Notes under the pieces: model-generated
Databases searched by the model: none
Told to the model about the DNA's origin: nothing
The model's input: only the letters and a program-made list of their open reading frames with translations
From: Mucilaginibacter gossypii
GTDB taxonomy: Bacteria > Bacteroidota > Bacteroidia > Sphingobacteriales > Sphingobacteriaceae
Assembly (NCBI RefSeq): GCF_900100945.1
Contig: NZ_FNCG01000003.1
Location: 558,001-622,000 of the forward strand
Length of the DNA stretch: 64,000 nucleotides
Reading direction: 5' to 3'
Position numbers and translations under genes: made by a program
Shown here: positions 1 through 7,740 of the stretch, piece after piece
How the letters are laid out: every line of letters begins with the position of its first letter
Numbering within the stretch: the first letter of the stretch is position 1

Positions 1-207
1 AATCCCGCCTAAGGAGTTGCCGATCAGTACTGAGTTTGATTTAATATTGTATTGATAAATAAGCTTTTGTGAGTATGAAGTTAAAGTATCAACAAAAGCC
101 GGTTCTATCCAGTCTACCGTAATTACCTCATGCTCATCACTGAGGTTAATATTGTTGTAAACACGCGTATCAGCACCGAGACCGGCAATAAGATAGATCC
201 TGCTCAT
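1..207 (-). CDS. alpha/beta hydrolase, N-terminal part (cut by window edge)
   Basis: Only the first 69 residues are in the window; the gene runs off the left edge. The protein opens with a short beta strand and an oxyanion-type segment (MSRIYLIAGLGADTRVY) and reaches the nucleophile elbow GNSLGG (about residues 63-68), the G-x-S-x-G signature of serine alpha/beta hydrolases. The reading frame is intact up to the edge. Its ATG shares one base with the TAA stop of the upstream gene (TAATG), so the two are very likely co-transcribed and translationally coupled. The substrate cannot be told from this part. Seen: motif and overlap. Inferred: esterase-like hydrolase. Confidence 0.75.
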   Translation of the reverse strand, partial: MSRIYLIAGLGADTRVYNNINLSDEHEVITVDWIEPAFVDTLTSYSQKLIYQYNIKSNSVLIGNSLGGI

Positions 208-683
208 TAAAAATTAATAAGCTTTACTATTTGTTCAAGATATTGCGCATCGGTTTCATTAAACTGATCAAGTAATTCGCTATCCACATCCAGCACTGCT
301 ACAACTTCGTTATCTTTAAATACCGGCACTACAATTTCCGAGCGGGAAAGTGAGCTACAGGCAATATGCCCAGGAAATGCATCAACATCCGGCACAATCA
401 AAGTTTTAGCCTGCTGCCAAGCGGTACCGCAAACACCTTTCCCCAAGCCAATACGGGTACACGCAACCGGCCCTTGAAATGGCCCTAAAACCAATTCGTT
501 TTCTTTAACCAGGTAAAAACCTACCCAAAACCATTTAAACTGCTCTTTTAAGGCTGCCGCTACGTTTGCCATATTAGCAACGAGGTCAGGTTCGCCATAA
601 AGTAACGCTTCTACTTGAGGGACAAGTGTTGCGTATTGCTCTGCTTTATCGGTCGATGTATTTATTGTTAGATCTTCTGCCAT
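207..683 (-). CDS. free methionine-(R)-sulfoxide reductase, GAF-domain type (fRMsr)
   Basis: A single GAF domain of 158 residues. The three cysteines of the fRMsr family are present: C75 in VACTRI, C85 in GVCG and C109 in HIACSS, matching the resolving and catalytic cysteines described for E. coli YebR. The family reduces free methionine-(R)-sulfoxide in the cytoplasm with thioredoxin as electron donor; a thioredoxin reductase is encoded at 31559-32515. The open frame extends 14 codons further upstream (to 725), but that would overlap the neighbouring divergent region, and the family starts close to MAEDL, so ATG at 683 was chosen. Its stop overlaps the start of the hydrolase downstream. Confidence 0.88.
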   Translation of the reverse strand: MAEDLTINTSTDKAEQYATLVPQVEALLYGEPDLVANMANVAAALKEQFKWFWVGFYLVKENELVLGPFQGPVACTRIGLGKGVCGTAWQQAKTLIVPDVDAFPGHIACSSLSRSEIVVPVFKDNEVVAVLDVDSELLDQFNETDAQYLEQIVKLINF

Positions 684-757
684 GATGTAAAAGTAAGGAT
701 GCCACGTTGAAACTAAATAAGGCAAATATCATATTTAATCTTTTATTTAGCATTTAC

Positions 758-1459
758 ATGATAGTTAGCCTTACTATAATCCGCTACCGCAAACTGTTTG
801 TTCCTTTTGCCCTGTTGGCTATGGCTATTCATCGCCTTCCCCTATTGATGCAAAAAGGATGCAGTTTTTACAAACTTCTTGGCTCTGGAAAAAACGGAAC
901 ATTTGACCTTGAACCCGACTGGCAACAATGGGGCTTGTTGGCTTGCTGGGATAGCAGGGAAAATTTTGACGCATTTTATAACAGGTCGTTCGTCCCATCC
1001 TGGTGGAAGCTGTTAGGTACTGAAAGCTGGACTATGATTTGTCAGCCCCTGCAAAGCCACGGGAGTTGGGATGGAAAAGAGCCATTCGGCAAGCCCGATG
1101 CAAGCGACATTAATGGCCCAGTCGCCGTACTCACACGCGCAACAATCAAACTTAGCAGGTTAAAGAATTTCTGGGCTAATGTAGATACCGTTGCAAACAT
1201 AATGACATCCGCTCCCGGATATATAAATTCATTTGGCGTTGGCGAAGCTCCGGTATACAGACAAGCTACATTTTCTGTTTGGGAAAGCCTGGAACACGTC
1301 AAAGCTTTTGCATATAAAAGCCCCGAACATGCCGAAGTAATTAAAAAGACAAGAAGCGAAGGCTGGTATAGCGAAGAGCTTTTTGCGCGGTTTAAACCAA
1401 TCGCGAGCTTTGGCACCATTTACGGAAAAGATCCGCTGAACGGTTTATTGAATAAATAA
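758..1459 (+). CDS. CrtA-like spheroidene monooxygenase family protein
   Basis: A 233-residue protein of the spheroidene monooxygenase (CrtA) family. Typical stretches are the hydrophobic start (MIVSLTIIRY), LPLLMQKGCSFYKLLGSG, DWQQWGLLACWDS, GPVAVLTRATIKLSRLKNFW near residue 130 and FSVWESLEHVKAFAY near 175. Family members are haem-dependent and oxidise carotenoids in purple bacteria; Bacteroidota homologues are widespread and their substrate is not known. No carotenoid gene lies next to it here, so the carotenoid role is inferred from family only. An upstream TTG at 707 would add 17 residues, but ATG at 758 starts directly at the conserved hydrophobic segment. The small gene that follows is only 7 bp away. 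Confidence 0.75.
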   Translation: MIVSLTIIRYRKLFVPFALLAMAIHRLPLLMQKGCSFYKLLGSGKNGTFDLEPDWQQWGLLACWDSRENFDAFYNRSFVPSWWKLLGTESWTMICQPLQSHGSWDGKEPFGKPDASDINGPVAVLTRATIKLSRLKNFWANVDTVANIMTSAPGYINSFGVGEAPVYRQATFSVWESLEHVKAFAYKSPEHAEVIKKTRSEGWYSEELFARFKPIASFGTIYGKDPLNGLLNK

Positions 1460-1466
1460 AACAGAC

Positions 1467-1715
1467 ATGAGAATTATTGCAGAACTTCCCCATCCCGATT
1501 TTAAAATCTCTATCCTGAATATGAACAATAAGTTTATTGTAAAGGTAGAGCAGGGTTCCCTTGAGCAGAGTTACAAGATCCCGGAAATGGATTTAACCGA
1601 GGGGGTTAACAGTGTTTTTGAGTTGCTTGATGAAGAGTTTTTAAAAAAGATAGCTGCCCGATTTATCGACATGCGTAACGATTATAAAGACGCTTATTTT
1701 AGATACAACTATTGA
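1467..1715 (+). CDS. hypothetical protein, 82 aa
   Basis: A small soluble protein with no signal peptide and no membrane segment. It has alternating strands at the N-terminus (FKISILNMNNKFIVKVE) and a charged helix at the end (FLKKIAARFIDMRNDYKDAYFRYNY) that is rich in tyrosine. It starts 7 bp after the CrtA-like gene and reads in the same direction, so it is probably in the same transcript. I do not recognise the family. The 226 bp after it, up to the convergent gene at 1942, are extremely AT-rich and show no gene. Confidence 0.6.
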   Translation: MRIIAELPHPDFKISILNMNNKFIVKVEQGSLEQSYKIPEMDLTEGVNSVFELLDEEFLKKIAARFIDMRNDYKDAYFRYNY

Positions 1716-1941
1716 AATAAGGTCATTAATACTGTTGATAATCAGATTTTTACAAACAAGTATTATTCTAAACAGAATTTAATTTGGCAAAATAAAGTCT
1801 TTTTAAATTATGCTTGTCTTTATTTCACACCATATATAAATAATATATTTAATAAAACAAACTTAATATATTGATAATTAATATTTTATAATATAAAACA
1901 AAATTTTATTCTGCGTTGATTTTAATGGAATAAATGAAAGG

Positions 1942-2655
1942 TCAAGCCAATAACAGGTCGCAATACCAAAAACCGGAAGGTTTGGTATCGGTAGCAGAAA
2001 CGCAGGAATCATTGGCGTTTTTCGGCGCGGCGTATTCCTTAAAAATTTTCACACCTGTTTTGTATTCAATTGGGTTTTTAAATATTGGCCCTTTAAAAGT
2101 GAAGGTGTGGAACTCCCCGTTTTCGCCGCAAACGTCAACATCGTCAGGCAACGCATCAATTAACTCGCGGCTGATCTCTTTACCAACAATGCGTTCCAAA
2201 CGTTGCTGGGTACAGGCTATCACAGTTCCGAAACCGAGGTTCAAAAATTCATTTATCAATTCGGAGGTATCCCTTTTCCATAAGGGGTAAATACCTCTGA
2301 GCCCAACCTCGCTTAACCGTGCATCGCGGTAATCTTTTAGGTCCTGCAAAAATATATCTCCAAAAACGGAATGGGTTACACCTTCATTTTTAAACCGGTT
2401 TAAATGGTATCGCATTACATCGTCATATTCCTGCATGCCCGGCATTTCGGGCAGGCGGATCTGATATAATGGAATGCCGATAGCTTCTGCTTGTTTAGTC
2501 AGTAATTCCGTCCTTACACCATGCATGGAAATCCTGTCGGCTGCATCATTGATCGTAGTTACAAGATAGGCGATTTCAAGATCCGGATTTTGCAGGCAAT
2601 GATATAAAGCGAGGGCGCTGTCTTTACCGCCGCTCCAATTGAAGATACACTTCAT
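1942..2655 (-). CDS. Dph6-related ATP pyrophosphatase (diphthine-ammonia ligase-like)
   Basis: The 237-residue protein opens with the PP-loop of N-type ATP pyrophosphatases, SGGKDS at residues 8-13, followed by a long helix and the segment MHGVRTELLTKQAEAIGIPLYQI typical of the MJ0570/Dph6 group. In archaea and eukaryotes Dph6 amidates diphthine on elongation factor 2; bacteria lack diphthamide, so the bacterial homologues must use another substrate, which is not known. The conserved GDIFLQDLKDYRD and GTVIACTQQ segments are present. It lies downstream of the sirtuin gene in the same direction, separated by a 55-bp spacer made of 8-bp repeats. Confidence 0.8.
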   Translation of the reverse strand: MKCIFNWSGGKDSALALYHCLQNPDLEIAYLVTTINDAADRISMHGVRTELLTKQAEAIGIPLYQIRLPEMPGMQEYDDVMRYHLNRFKNEGVTHSVFGDIFLQDLKDYRDARLSEVGLRGIYPLWKRDTSELINEFLNLGFGTVIACTQQRLERIVGKEISRELIDALPDDVDVCGENGEFHTFTFKGPIFKNPIEYKTGVKIFKEYAAPKNANDSCVSATDTKPSGFWYCDLLLA

Positions 2656-2710
2656 ATTTAATTATTTAATTATTTAATTATTGAATTAGAGAATTAATGA
2701 ATTAATGATT
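2656..2710. repeat. degenerate 8-bp tandem repeat (ATTTAATT-like)
   Basis: The whole spacer between the sirtuin stop and the ATP-pyrophosphatase start is made of 8-bp units: three perfect ATTTAATT copies (2656-2679), then ATTGAATT, AGAGAATT, AATGAATT and a partial AATGATT. The spacer sets the distance between stop and start of two co-directional genes. Confidence 0.85.
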
Positions 2711-3397
2711 TTAATCTTTCAGCAATTCATTTACGAGGGCCGGCACACCAACTGTAGCTTTTTCCTGGATTTTAATTACAGGCCCTTTAACATTTACCGA
2801 AGGGATATTGGGATCGATGATATATTTCGGCACCTCACGATCTACATAGCCGATAAGTCCTGCGGCCGGATAAACAGCAAGGGACGAACCGACAAGCATA
2901 AATACATCAGCCCCTACACATATCGCAGCTGCATGTTCTATCATTGGCACAGGCTCGCCAAACCACACTACATGTGCACGCAATTGCGAGCCTAATTCAC
3001 AAAGCTCGCCCATTTTAATTTCCCAGCCGTCAATAGGGTAAGTAAGCTCGGGTTTTACGCTTGATTGCGAACGGGTAATAATACCGTGCAAATGCACCAC
3101 ATTAGTTGATCCAGCCCTTTCATGCAGGTCATCTATATTTTGAGTAATGATGGTTACCGTATACTTTTCTTCGAGCGCAGCAAGTGCATAGTGGGCCGCA
3201 TTAGGTTTTGCTTCCAATACAGATTTACGGCGCTCGTTATAAAATTGCTGCACCCTAACCGGGTTATGTTCCCAGGCTTCGGGTGTGGCTACATCTTCAA
3301 TATTGTAACCCTCCCAAAGGCCATCGCTGTCCCTGAATGTTTTTAAGCCACTTTCAGCACTGATACCAGCTCCGGTCAATATTACTATGTTTTTCAT
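2711..3397 (-). CDS. cobB: Sir2-family NAD-dependent deacylase, zinc-ribbon cysteines lost
   Basis: A 228-residue sirtuin with the NAD-binding GAGISAESG (residues 9-17), TQNID (85-89), and catalytic His104 in HLHG. Tyr53 and Arg56 (FYNER) match the Y-x-x-R pair that marks SIRT5/CobB-type enzymes able to remove succinyl and malonyl groups. The four cysteines of the structural zinc site are missing: where E. coli CobB has CxxxxxC-type pairs this protein has RSQSS and ELCELG, leaving only C133. This seems to be usual for Bacteroidota homologues. It is the first gene of a probable two-gene unit with the Dph6-like gene. Deacylation of lysines in the cytoplasm is the expected role. Confidence 0.88.
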   Translation of the reverse strand: MKNIVILTGAGISAESGLKTFRDSDGLWEGYNIEDVATPEAWEHNPVRVQQFYNERRKSVLEAKPNAAHYALAALEEKYTVTIITQNIDDLHERAGSTNVVHLHGIITRSQSSVKPELTYPIDGWEIKMGELCELGSQLRAHVVWFGEPVPMIEHAAAICVGADVFMLVGSSLAVYPAAGLIGYVDREVPKYIIDPNIPSVNVKGPVIKIQEKATVGVPALVNELLKD

Positions 3398-3433
3398 TTT
3401 GATTTAAGTAGAAAGGCTGGTTAGGCCATAAAA

Positions 3434-3463
3434 AAAGCGGATCGTTTTTCAACAATCCGCTTT
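3434..3463 (-). terminator. rho-independent terminator of the cobalamin uptake unit
   Basis: A 9-bp perfect stem (AAAGCGGAT / ATCCGCTTT, 3434-3442 with 3455-3463) with a 12-nt loop. Read on the minus strand it is followed by a run of T. It lies 20 bp past the stop of the DUF6580 gene. Confidence 0.85.
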
Positions 3464-3482
3464 AAATTTAAATGCTTTTATA

Positions 3483-4055
3483 TTATAAAGCCAATTGCTT
3501 TTTGTCCTGCAAAAAAGTGTACTTATTTTTCGCCAACTCAAAGCCGCCAAAAAGTATTGCACTAAATACTAATGTACCCAATGCCATATTTTTCTCAAAC
3601 GGAATTGCCTTGACCAATGACTCGCCATACCCAGCCAAAGTATGCGGATAAGCTGTACCATATAACCATGGCAGATCAGTAATTAACCAGTGAATCAAAA
3701 CTGTAGCGATTGAGCCTAAAAGCACACTAACAACATTTACCCTTTCAAGCATAGTACCAACAAGTACCATGAATGCAAAGCATAGGTAAACCCAGACTGC
3801 TCCACCATACCATAAAGTTAACTTTGAAGTATACAGGTAATTGATTATGATATCGGTTGAAAACAGCGTAAGCAACACTGTTGCATAACCTTTCCACTTT
3901 GAGGTAAAATAAGCACCGCCAAATAATGCAATAGCACCTACCGGATTGAAATTACTCAATTCTTTATACTTAAATGCTAAAAGCCTGAATGCGGCAGCAA
4001 CCAGGATCATCAGGATCAGGAACAGGTTGCGGTTGGTGTTATCTTTTGCGGTCAT
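3483..4055 (-). CDS. DUF6580 membrane protein, candidate cobalamin inner-membrane carrier
   Basis: A 190-residue integral membrane protein with five or six hydrophobic segments and a short polar N-terminus. The segment FNPVGAIALFGGAYF near residues 35-50 is the conserved mark of the DUF6580 family. It follows the BtuB-like receptor by 51 bp on the same strand, between a cobalamin riboswitch and a terminator, so it is under B12 control with the receptor. Size, topology and the P-x-x-A-L-F-x-G motif resemble substrate-binding (S) components of ECF vitamin transporters. The link to cobalamin is read from context; the transport role is inference. No ATPase or BtuCD/BtuF gene is in the window. Confidence 0.72.
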   Translation of the reverse strand: MTAKDNTNRNLFLILMILVAAAFRLLAFKYKELSNFNPVGAIALFGGAYFTSKWKGYATVLLTLFSTDIIINYLYTSKLTLWYGGAVWVYLCFAFMVLVGTMLERVNVVSVLLGSIATVLIHWLITDLPWLYGTAYPHTLAGYGESLVKAIPFEKNMALGTLVFSAILFGGFELAKNKYTFLQDKKQLAL

Positions 4056-4106
4056 GATTTTATATATGGCGTAAAATTACTTAATAATCCGAATAATAAG
4101 CAAACG

Positions 4107-6059
4107 CTATTTAATTTGATACCTGGCGCCAAGCATGAAGTTGATACCGCGTGTGTTATATCCTAACCAGTCTACGTACTTAGTATCCAAAACGTTGTTC
4201 AAGTCACCAAAAACATTTAAATTTTTAGTTGCCTTGTATTCCAGATGCAAATCTACCAGGTTATAATGTTTCAACGTGATCACACGTGAAGGATAAGTTG
4301 AAAAATCCTGATCGGTACGGCTACCTGTATATTTGTAGTTAACGCCTACCTCGAAATCACTTAAAACATCATAGCTGATATTGGCCCCAAAAGTGCTCTT
4401 AGGCCTGCGGTAAAGGTTACTGGTTTGAACTCCGGCTTCATCGGTAAGTTTACCTGTTACATAAGCGTAATACGCAGATGCATGTATTTTGCTGTCGCGA
4501 TATTTTAACTCAGTTTCAAAGCCTTTATCTTTTTGCTCTTGACCGTTTTTATAGAAAGAAGCGTACGGCGGCTGCGATTCAGAGAAAAAGTAAATTACAT
4601 CTTTAGTATTACGCTTGAAAAACTGCGTATTGAATGACAATGTATTTTTAACAATTTCCCAATCAAAACCTGCTTCGTATGATGTGGTAATCTCGGGATT
4701 TAATTTAGGATTGCCATATTGCGAAAACAACTGATATAGCGAAGGCGACCTGAACGCTGAAGCTATTGTACCGAAAACTTTAAACTGATCGGCAAGGTAT
4801 AAAGATGGATTGATGGTGTAGGTAAACTTATCGCCATATTTGCTATGGTTATTGTACCTGCCGCCTAACTCCATATGAAAGATATCGTATTTAAAAAACA
4901 ACGATGTATAAGCGCTGAAGATGTTATTAGCAGCATCGCCGGCTTTAATAATGCTTGGCACACCCGGATAAGCTGTCGACTCATACAAGCTGTACTGGCT
5001 TGTGTTGCTGTATTTAAAGGCCGCGCCGCTGGTAATATCAAAATACTTATTCAATTCATAATTAAACACAGCTTCGGCATTGGTTATACGTCCTGTATTT
5101 TTTGTAACCTGGTGGGTTCCGCCATTGTCAGACGGAAGGTTGGTGAAATCATTTTGAACCGTATTTTGCGACAGGTTCACGTTGAGGTTACCTTTAGGCA
5201 AAATCAGTTTTGCACCTACGCCACCAAATAAAAATGTGTTTTTATACGTGTAATCGTTATCATTAGTAAAAGCACCATAAGGCAGGTCGCCGGTGTTGTG
5301 GCTTACCTGCAGGTTTCCATTAAGAATAAATTTAGATGAGACATTTTGGCTCAGGTTCACACTGGCCGAACGTTGGTGAAAACCATCTTTCTTAAAATCG
5401 CCTTTGCCAGTGGTATCTGTAGCCGCGGCAAAGCCTTTTGAATCGGTATTTGACAGGTTAATGGCTATGCCTGTATTTTTCACCTGTCCAATTAATGAGG
5501 CCGACTCTTTAAACGTATTATAGCTGCCGCCTGTTAACTGCAAACCACCGGTCAATCCCTGTTGTTTAGCTTTTTTTGTGATGATATTAATAACGCCTGC
5601 TACAGCATCAGAACCATAAAGCGTTGAACCACTTCCTTTCAAAATCTCGATATGATCTATCAAATCCACCGAAAGGGCATTAAGATCATAGCTGCCGTCT
5701 ATACCGGATGCGTTATTTACCGGGAAGCCATCAACCAGGATAAGGGTATTGCCAGTTGAAGCTCCGCGTAGGAAAACCGATGTGCTGATACCGGGGGCAT
5801 TATTTGCACCTGAAAAAGTTATACCGGCAACCGTATTTAATAATTGAGGTAATGATTTACCCTGCGATTTATTGATTTTATCTGCAGAGATTATTGTAAC
5901 AACGCGGCCAATGTCTGACAGTTTTTTAGGCGAACGGCTTGCAGTTACTACTACCGTATTGAGTGTGCGTGTGGTATCCTGTGCATATGCTGCTGAGGTA
6001 GATAAACCAACAGCTAACAAACCGAATCCCAAAGTAATTTTAGCGTACTTTTTTTCCAT
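4107..6059 (-). CDS. btuB: TonB-dependent cobalamin receptor, BtuB-like
   Basis: A 650-residue outer-membrane receptor. It has a signal peptide (MEKKYAKITLGFGLLAVG...AYAQ), a TonB-box-like start (TLNTVVVTASRSPKK, about residues 33-47), a plug domain with the conserved SLPQLLNTVAGI, SVFLRGASTGNTLILVDG and ILKGSGSTLYGSDAVAGVINI, and a beta-barrel ending in the aromatic-type GINFMLGARYQIK. The cobalamin substrate is supported by the B12 riboswitch in its leader. ATG at 6059 was chosen over the longer frame to 6146, because the extra 29 residues would precede a complete signal peptide. It transports vitamin B12 across the outer membrane with TonB energy. Confidence 0.9.
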   Translation of the reverse strand: MEKKYAKITLGFGLLAVGLSTSAAYAQDTTRTLNTVVVTASRSPKKLSDIGRVVTIISADKINKSQGKSLPQLLNTVAGITFSGANNAPGISTSVFLRGASTGNTLILVDGFPVNNASGIDGSYDLNALSVDLIDHIEILKGSGSTLYGSDAVAGVINIITKKAKQQGLTGGLQLTGGSYNTFKESASLIGQVKNTGIAINLSNTDSKGFAAATDTTGKGDFKKDGFHQRSASVNLSQNVSSKFILNGNLQVSHNTGDLPYGAFTNDNDYTYKNTFLFGGVGAKLILPKGNLNVNLSQNTVQNDFTNLPSDNGGTHQVTKNTGRITNAEAVFNYELNKYFDITSGAAFKYSNTSQYSLYESTAYPGVPSIIKAGDAANNIFSAYTSLFFKYDIFHMELGGRYNNHSKYGDKFTYTINPSLYLADQFKVFGTIASAFRSPSLYQLFSQYGNPKLNPEITTSYEAGFDWEIVKNTLSFNTQFFKRNTKDVIYFFSESQPPYASFYKNGQEQKDKGFETELKYRDSKIHASAYYAYVTGKLTDEAGVQTSNLYRRPKSTFGANISYDVLSDFEVGVNYKYTGSRTDQDFSTYPSRVITLKHYNLVDLHLEYKATKNLNVFGDLNNVLDTKYVDWLGYNTRGINFMLGARYQIK

Positions 6060-6189
6060 GTATGATTGATATGTGTAAAATAATAATGCAGCCTTAATAG
6101 CATACACGGAAATGAATAAAATGAAAACACGCCAAACGAAGAGCATTCACATTCAAGCTTCAATCCCCGAAAGCTATGAATAACATATA

Positions 6190-6330
6190 ACGCCTTGGCA
6201 GGTCTTCTGACTTGCTCCCCTTTTGCCTGGCCTTCCCCCCTGTTTACAGAAAGTGACTTTATAGATTTGGCAACGGTTATGGAACTTACAGCTGCGGGAC
6301 AGTTACGGATTTACACCGTATTCCCTTTTA
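6190..6330 (-). promoter_or_regulatory. cobalamin (AdoCbl) riboswitch
   Basis: Read on the minus strand, the leader contains in order the conserved blocks of cobalamin riboswitches: GGGAATACGGTGTAAATCC, CTGTCCCGCAGCTGTAAG, GTCACTTTCTG, GGAAGGCCAGGC and the B12 box AGTCAGAAGACCTGCC (6197-6212). It lies about 130 nt upstream of the BtuB-like start. Such elements reduce expression of uptake genes when adenosylcobalamin is plentiful. Confidence 0.95.
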
Positions 6331-6364
6331 ATTCATTAAGCAAATAATGAAACCTAAAGCGCTG

Positions 6365-6396
6365 CAAAAGTACAATAAGTATCCGTTAACCTCAAA
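6365..6396 (-). promoter_or_regulatory. Bacteroidota-type promoter of the cobalamin uptake unit
   Basis: On the minus strand TTTG (6396-6393) and TACTTTTG (6372-6365) are separated by exactly 20 bp, a full match to the Bacteroidota sigma-ABfr consensus TTTG-N19-21-TAnnTTTG. A start site a few bases downstream would place the riboswitch at the very 5' end of the transcript. Confidence 0.75.
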
Positions 6397-6415
6397 TTAC
6401 ATAACTATATTTATC

Positions 6416-7675
6416 ATGATGAAATATCTCTGTATTTTACTGCTGATCATGAGCACACTTAACGGTTTTGCCCAACAACCCGATACCGTTTTTCTGAAGG
6501 GCTTATTACATGAACATCCTGAATTATTTTCAGGTATCCTAAACCACCCCACACAAAATGAAGTACAGATACTATACACCCGGATAGACAGGGATAGAAA
6601 CAATATTCCTCACTTTACCTCATACAGTTATCGCGTTAATGCGCATCATTATTTTTATCCAGCAAGCACAGTAAAACTCCCTGCAGCCATATTTGCCCTT
6701 GAAAAGTTGAATGAGCTGAAGGTGCAAGGTTTAAACCCCAAGTCGGTGATGATTACAGATAGTTCATTTGCCGGCCAAACCAAGGTACGTGTGGACACAT
6801 CATCTGCAACAGGTCTCCCATCTATTGAAAACTACATTAAAAAAATCTTACTGGTGAGCGATAACGATGCGTACAACCGCCTGTACGAATTTGTTGGCCG
6901 GGCGGAGATCAATCAAAAACTAAAAAAATATCACCTTAATAACACTCGTATTGTAGGCAGGCTGGCTATTGGCGATGCGGGAGAAAGTACCCAGCACACC
7001 AACCCTATCAATTTTTACAACGACGATAAATTGGTTTATCACAAGCCTACACTATATGATGCTTCAAACTATCCCATGAACCTGGAAAACATGCTTCAGG
7101 GCAAAGCCTACTTAGATAGCAGCGACCGGCTTGTGAATAAACCGCTTGACTTTTCTGAAAAGAACGTTTATGCCCTCGCCGATCAGCAGATGGTACTTAA
7201 AAGATTGTTATTTCCGGAAACTTTTCCTCAAAAACAACGCTTCAATTTAACTGCGGATGATTATCGCTTCATTTACCGTTACATGAGCACCTTCCCTACC
7301 GAAAACACCAAACCCACCTATAACCGCCCTGAATATTTCCCGGCTTATTGTAAGTTTTTGTTTTATGGCGGGGATAGTACAGCGGCTATTAACCCCAATA
7401 TCAGGATTTTCAATAAAGTTGGCGACAGTTATGGTTATGATATTGATAATGCCTATATCGTAGATTTCAAAAATAAGGTAGAGTTTATACTCAGTGCTGT
7501 TGTACAGTCAAACGAAGATGGCGTACTGAATGATAATAAATATGAGTACGCCACTGTATGCCTGCCTTTCCTGAAAAACCTTGGCCAGGTAATATATCAA
7601 TATGAGTTAAAACGTCCCAAAAAGCATCTACCCGATTTAACTAAATTTAAATTTAACTATAGTCAAAAGCAATAA
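6416..7675 (+). CDS. secreted serine hydrolase, class A beta-lactamase-like
   Basis: A 419-residue protein with a signal peptide (MMKYLCILLLIMSTLNGFAQ). The penicillin-binding/serine hydrolase motifs are in order: S-x-x-K in PASTVKLP, S-D-N in LLVSDNDAYN, and a K-V-G-D motif in FNKVGDSYG where class A enzymes have KTG. A long insertion separates the SDN and KVG motifs, making it longer than class A beta-lactamases (about 290 residues). It may be a peptidoglycan or ester hydrolase of the periplasm; beta-lactam cleavage cannot be claimed. The frame is open from 6347, but those 23 codons overlap the divergent promoter, so ATG at 6416 (or the adjacent one at 6419) was taken. Confidence 0.8.
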   Translation: MMKYLCILLLIMSTLNGFAQQPDTVFLKGLLHEHPELFSGILNHPTQNEVQILYTRIDRDRNNIPHFTSYSYRVNAHHYFYPASTVKLPAAIFALEKLNELKVQGLNPKSVMITDSSFAGQTKVRVDTSSATGLPSIENYIKKILLVSDNDAYNRLYEFVGRAEINQKLKKYHLNNTRIVGRLAIGDAGESTQHTNPINFYNDDKLVYHKPTLYDASNYPMNLENMLQGKAYLDSSDRLVNKPLDFSEKNVYALADQQMVLKRLLFPETFPQKQRFNLTADDYRFIYRYMSTFPTENTKPTYNRPEYFPAYCKFLFYGGDSTAAINPNIRIFNKVGDSYGYDIDNAYIVDFKNKVEFILSAVVQSNEDGVLNDNKYEYATVCLPFLKNLGQVIYQYELKRPKKHLPDLTKFKFNYSQKQ

Positions 7676-7740
7676 AATTCACTTCGGGGAAACTTAGTAG
7701 CGCAAAGGGTGTTTTAAAAACGACAACTATTTAAAAACCT

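Noticed and set aside
1042..1419. 125-residue open frame on the minus strand inside the CrtA-like gene
   Set aside because: It mirrors a well-conserved plus-strand coding region and its translation resembles no protein.
1934..2290. 118-residue frame on the plus strand opposite the Dph6-like gene
   Set aside because: It is antisense to the conserved ATP-pyrophosphatase reading frame and looks like its shadow.
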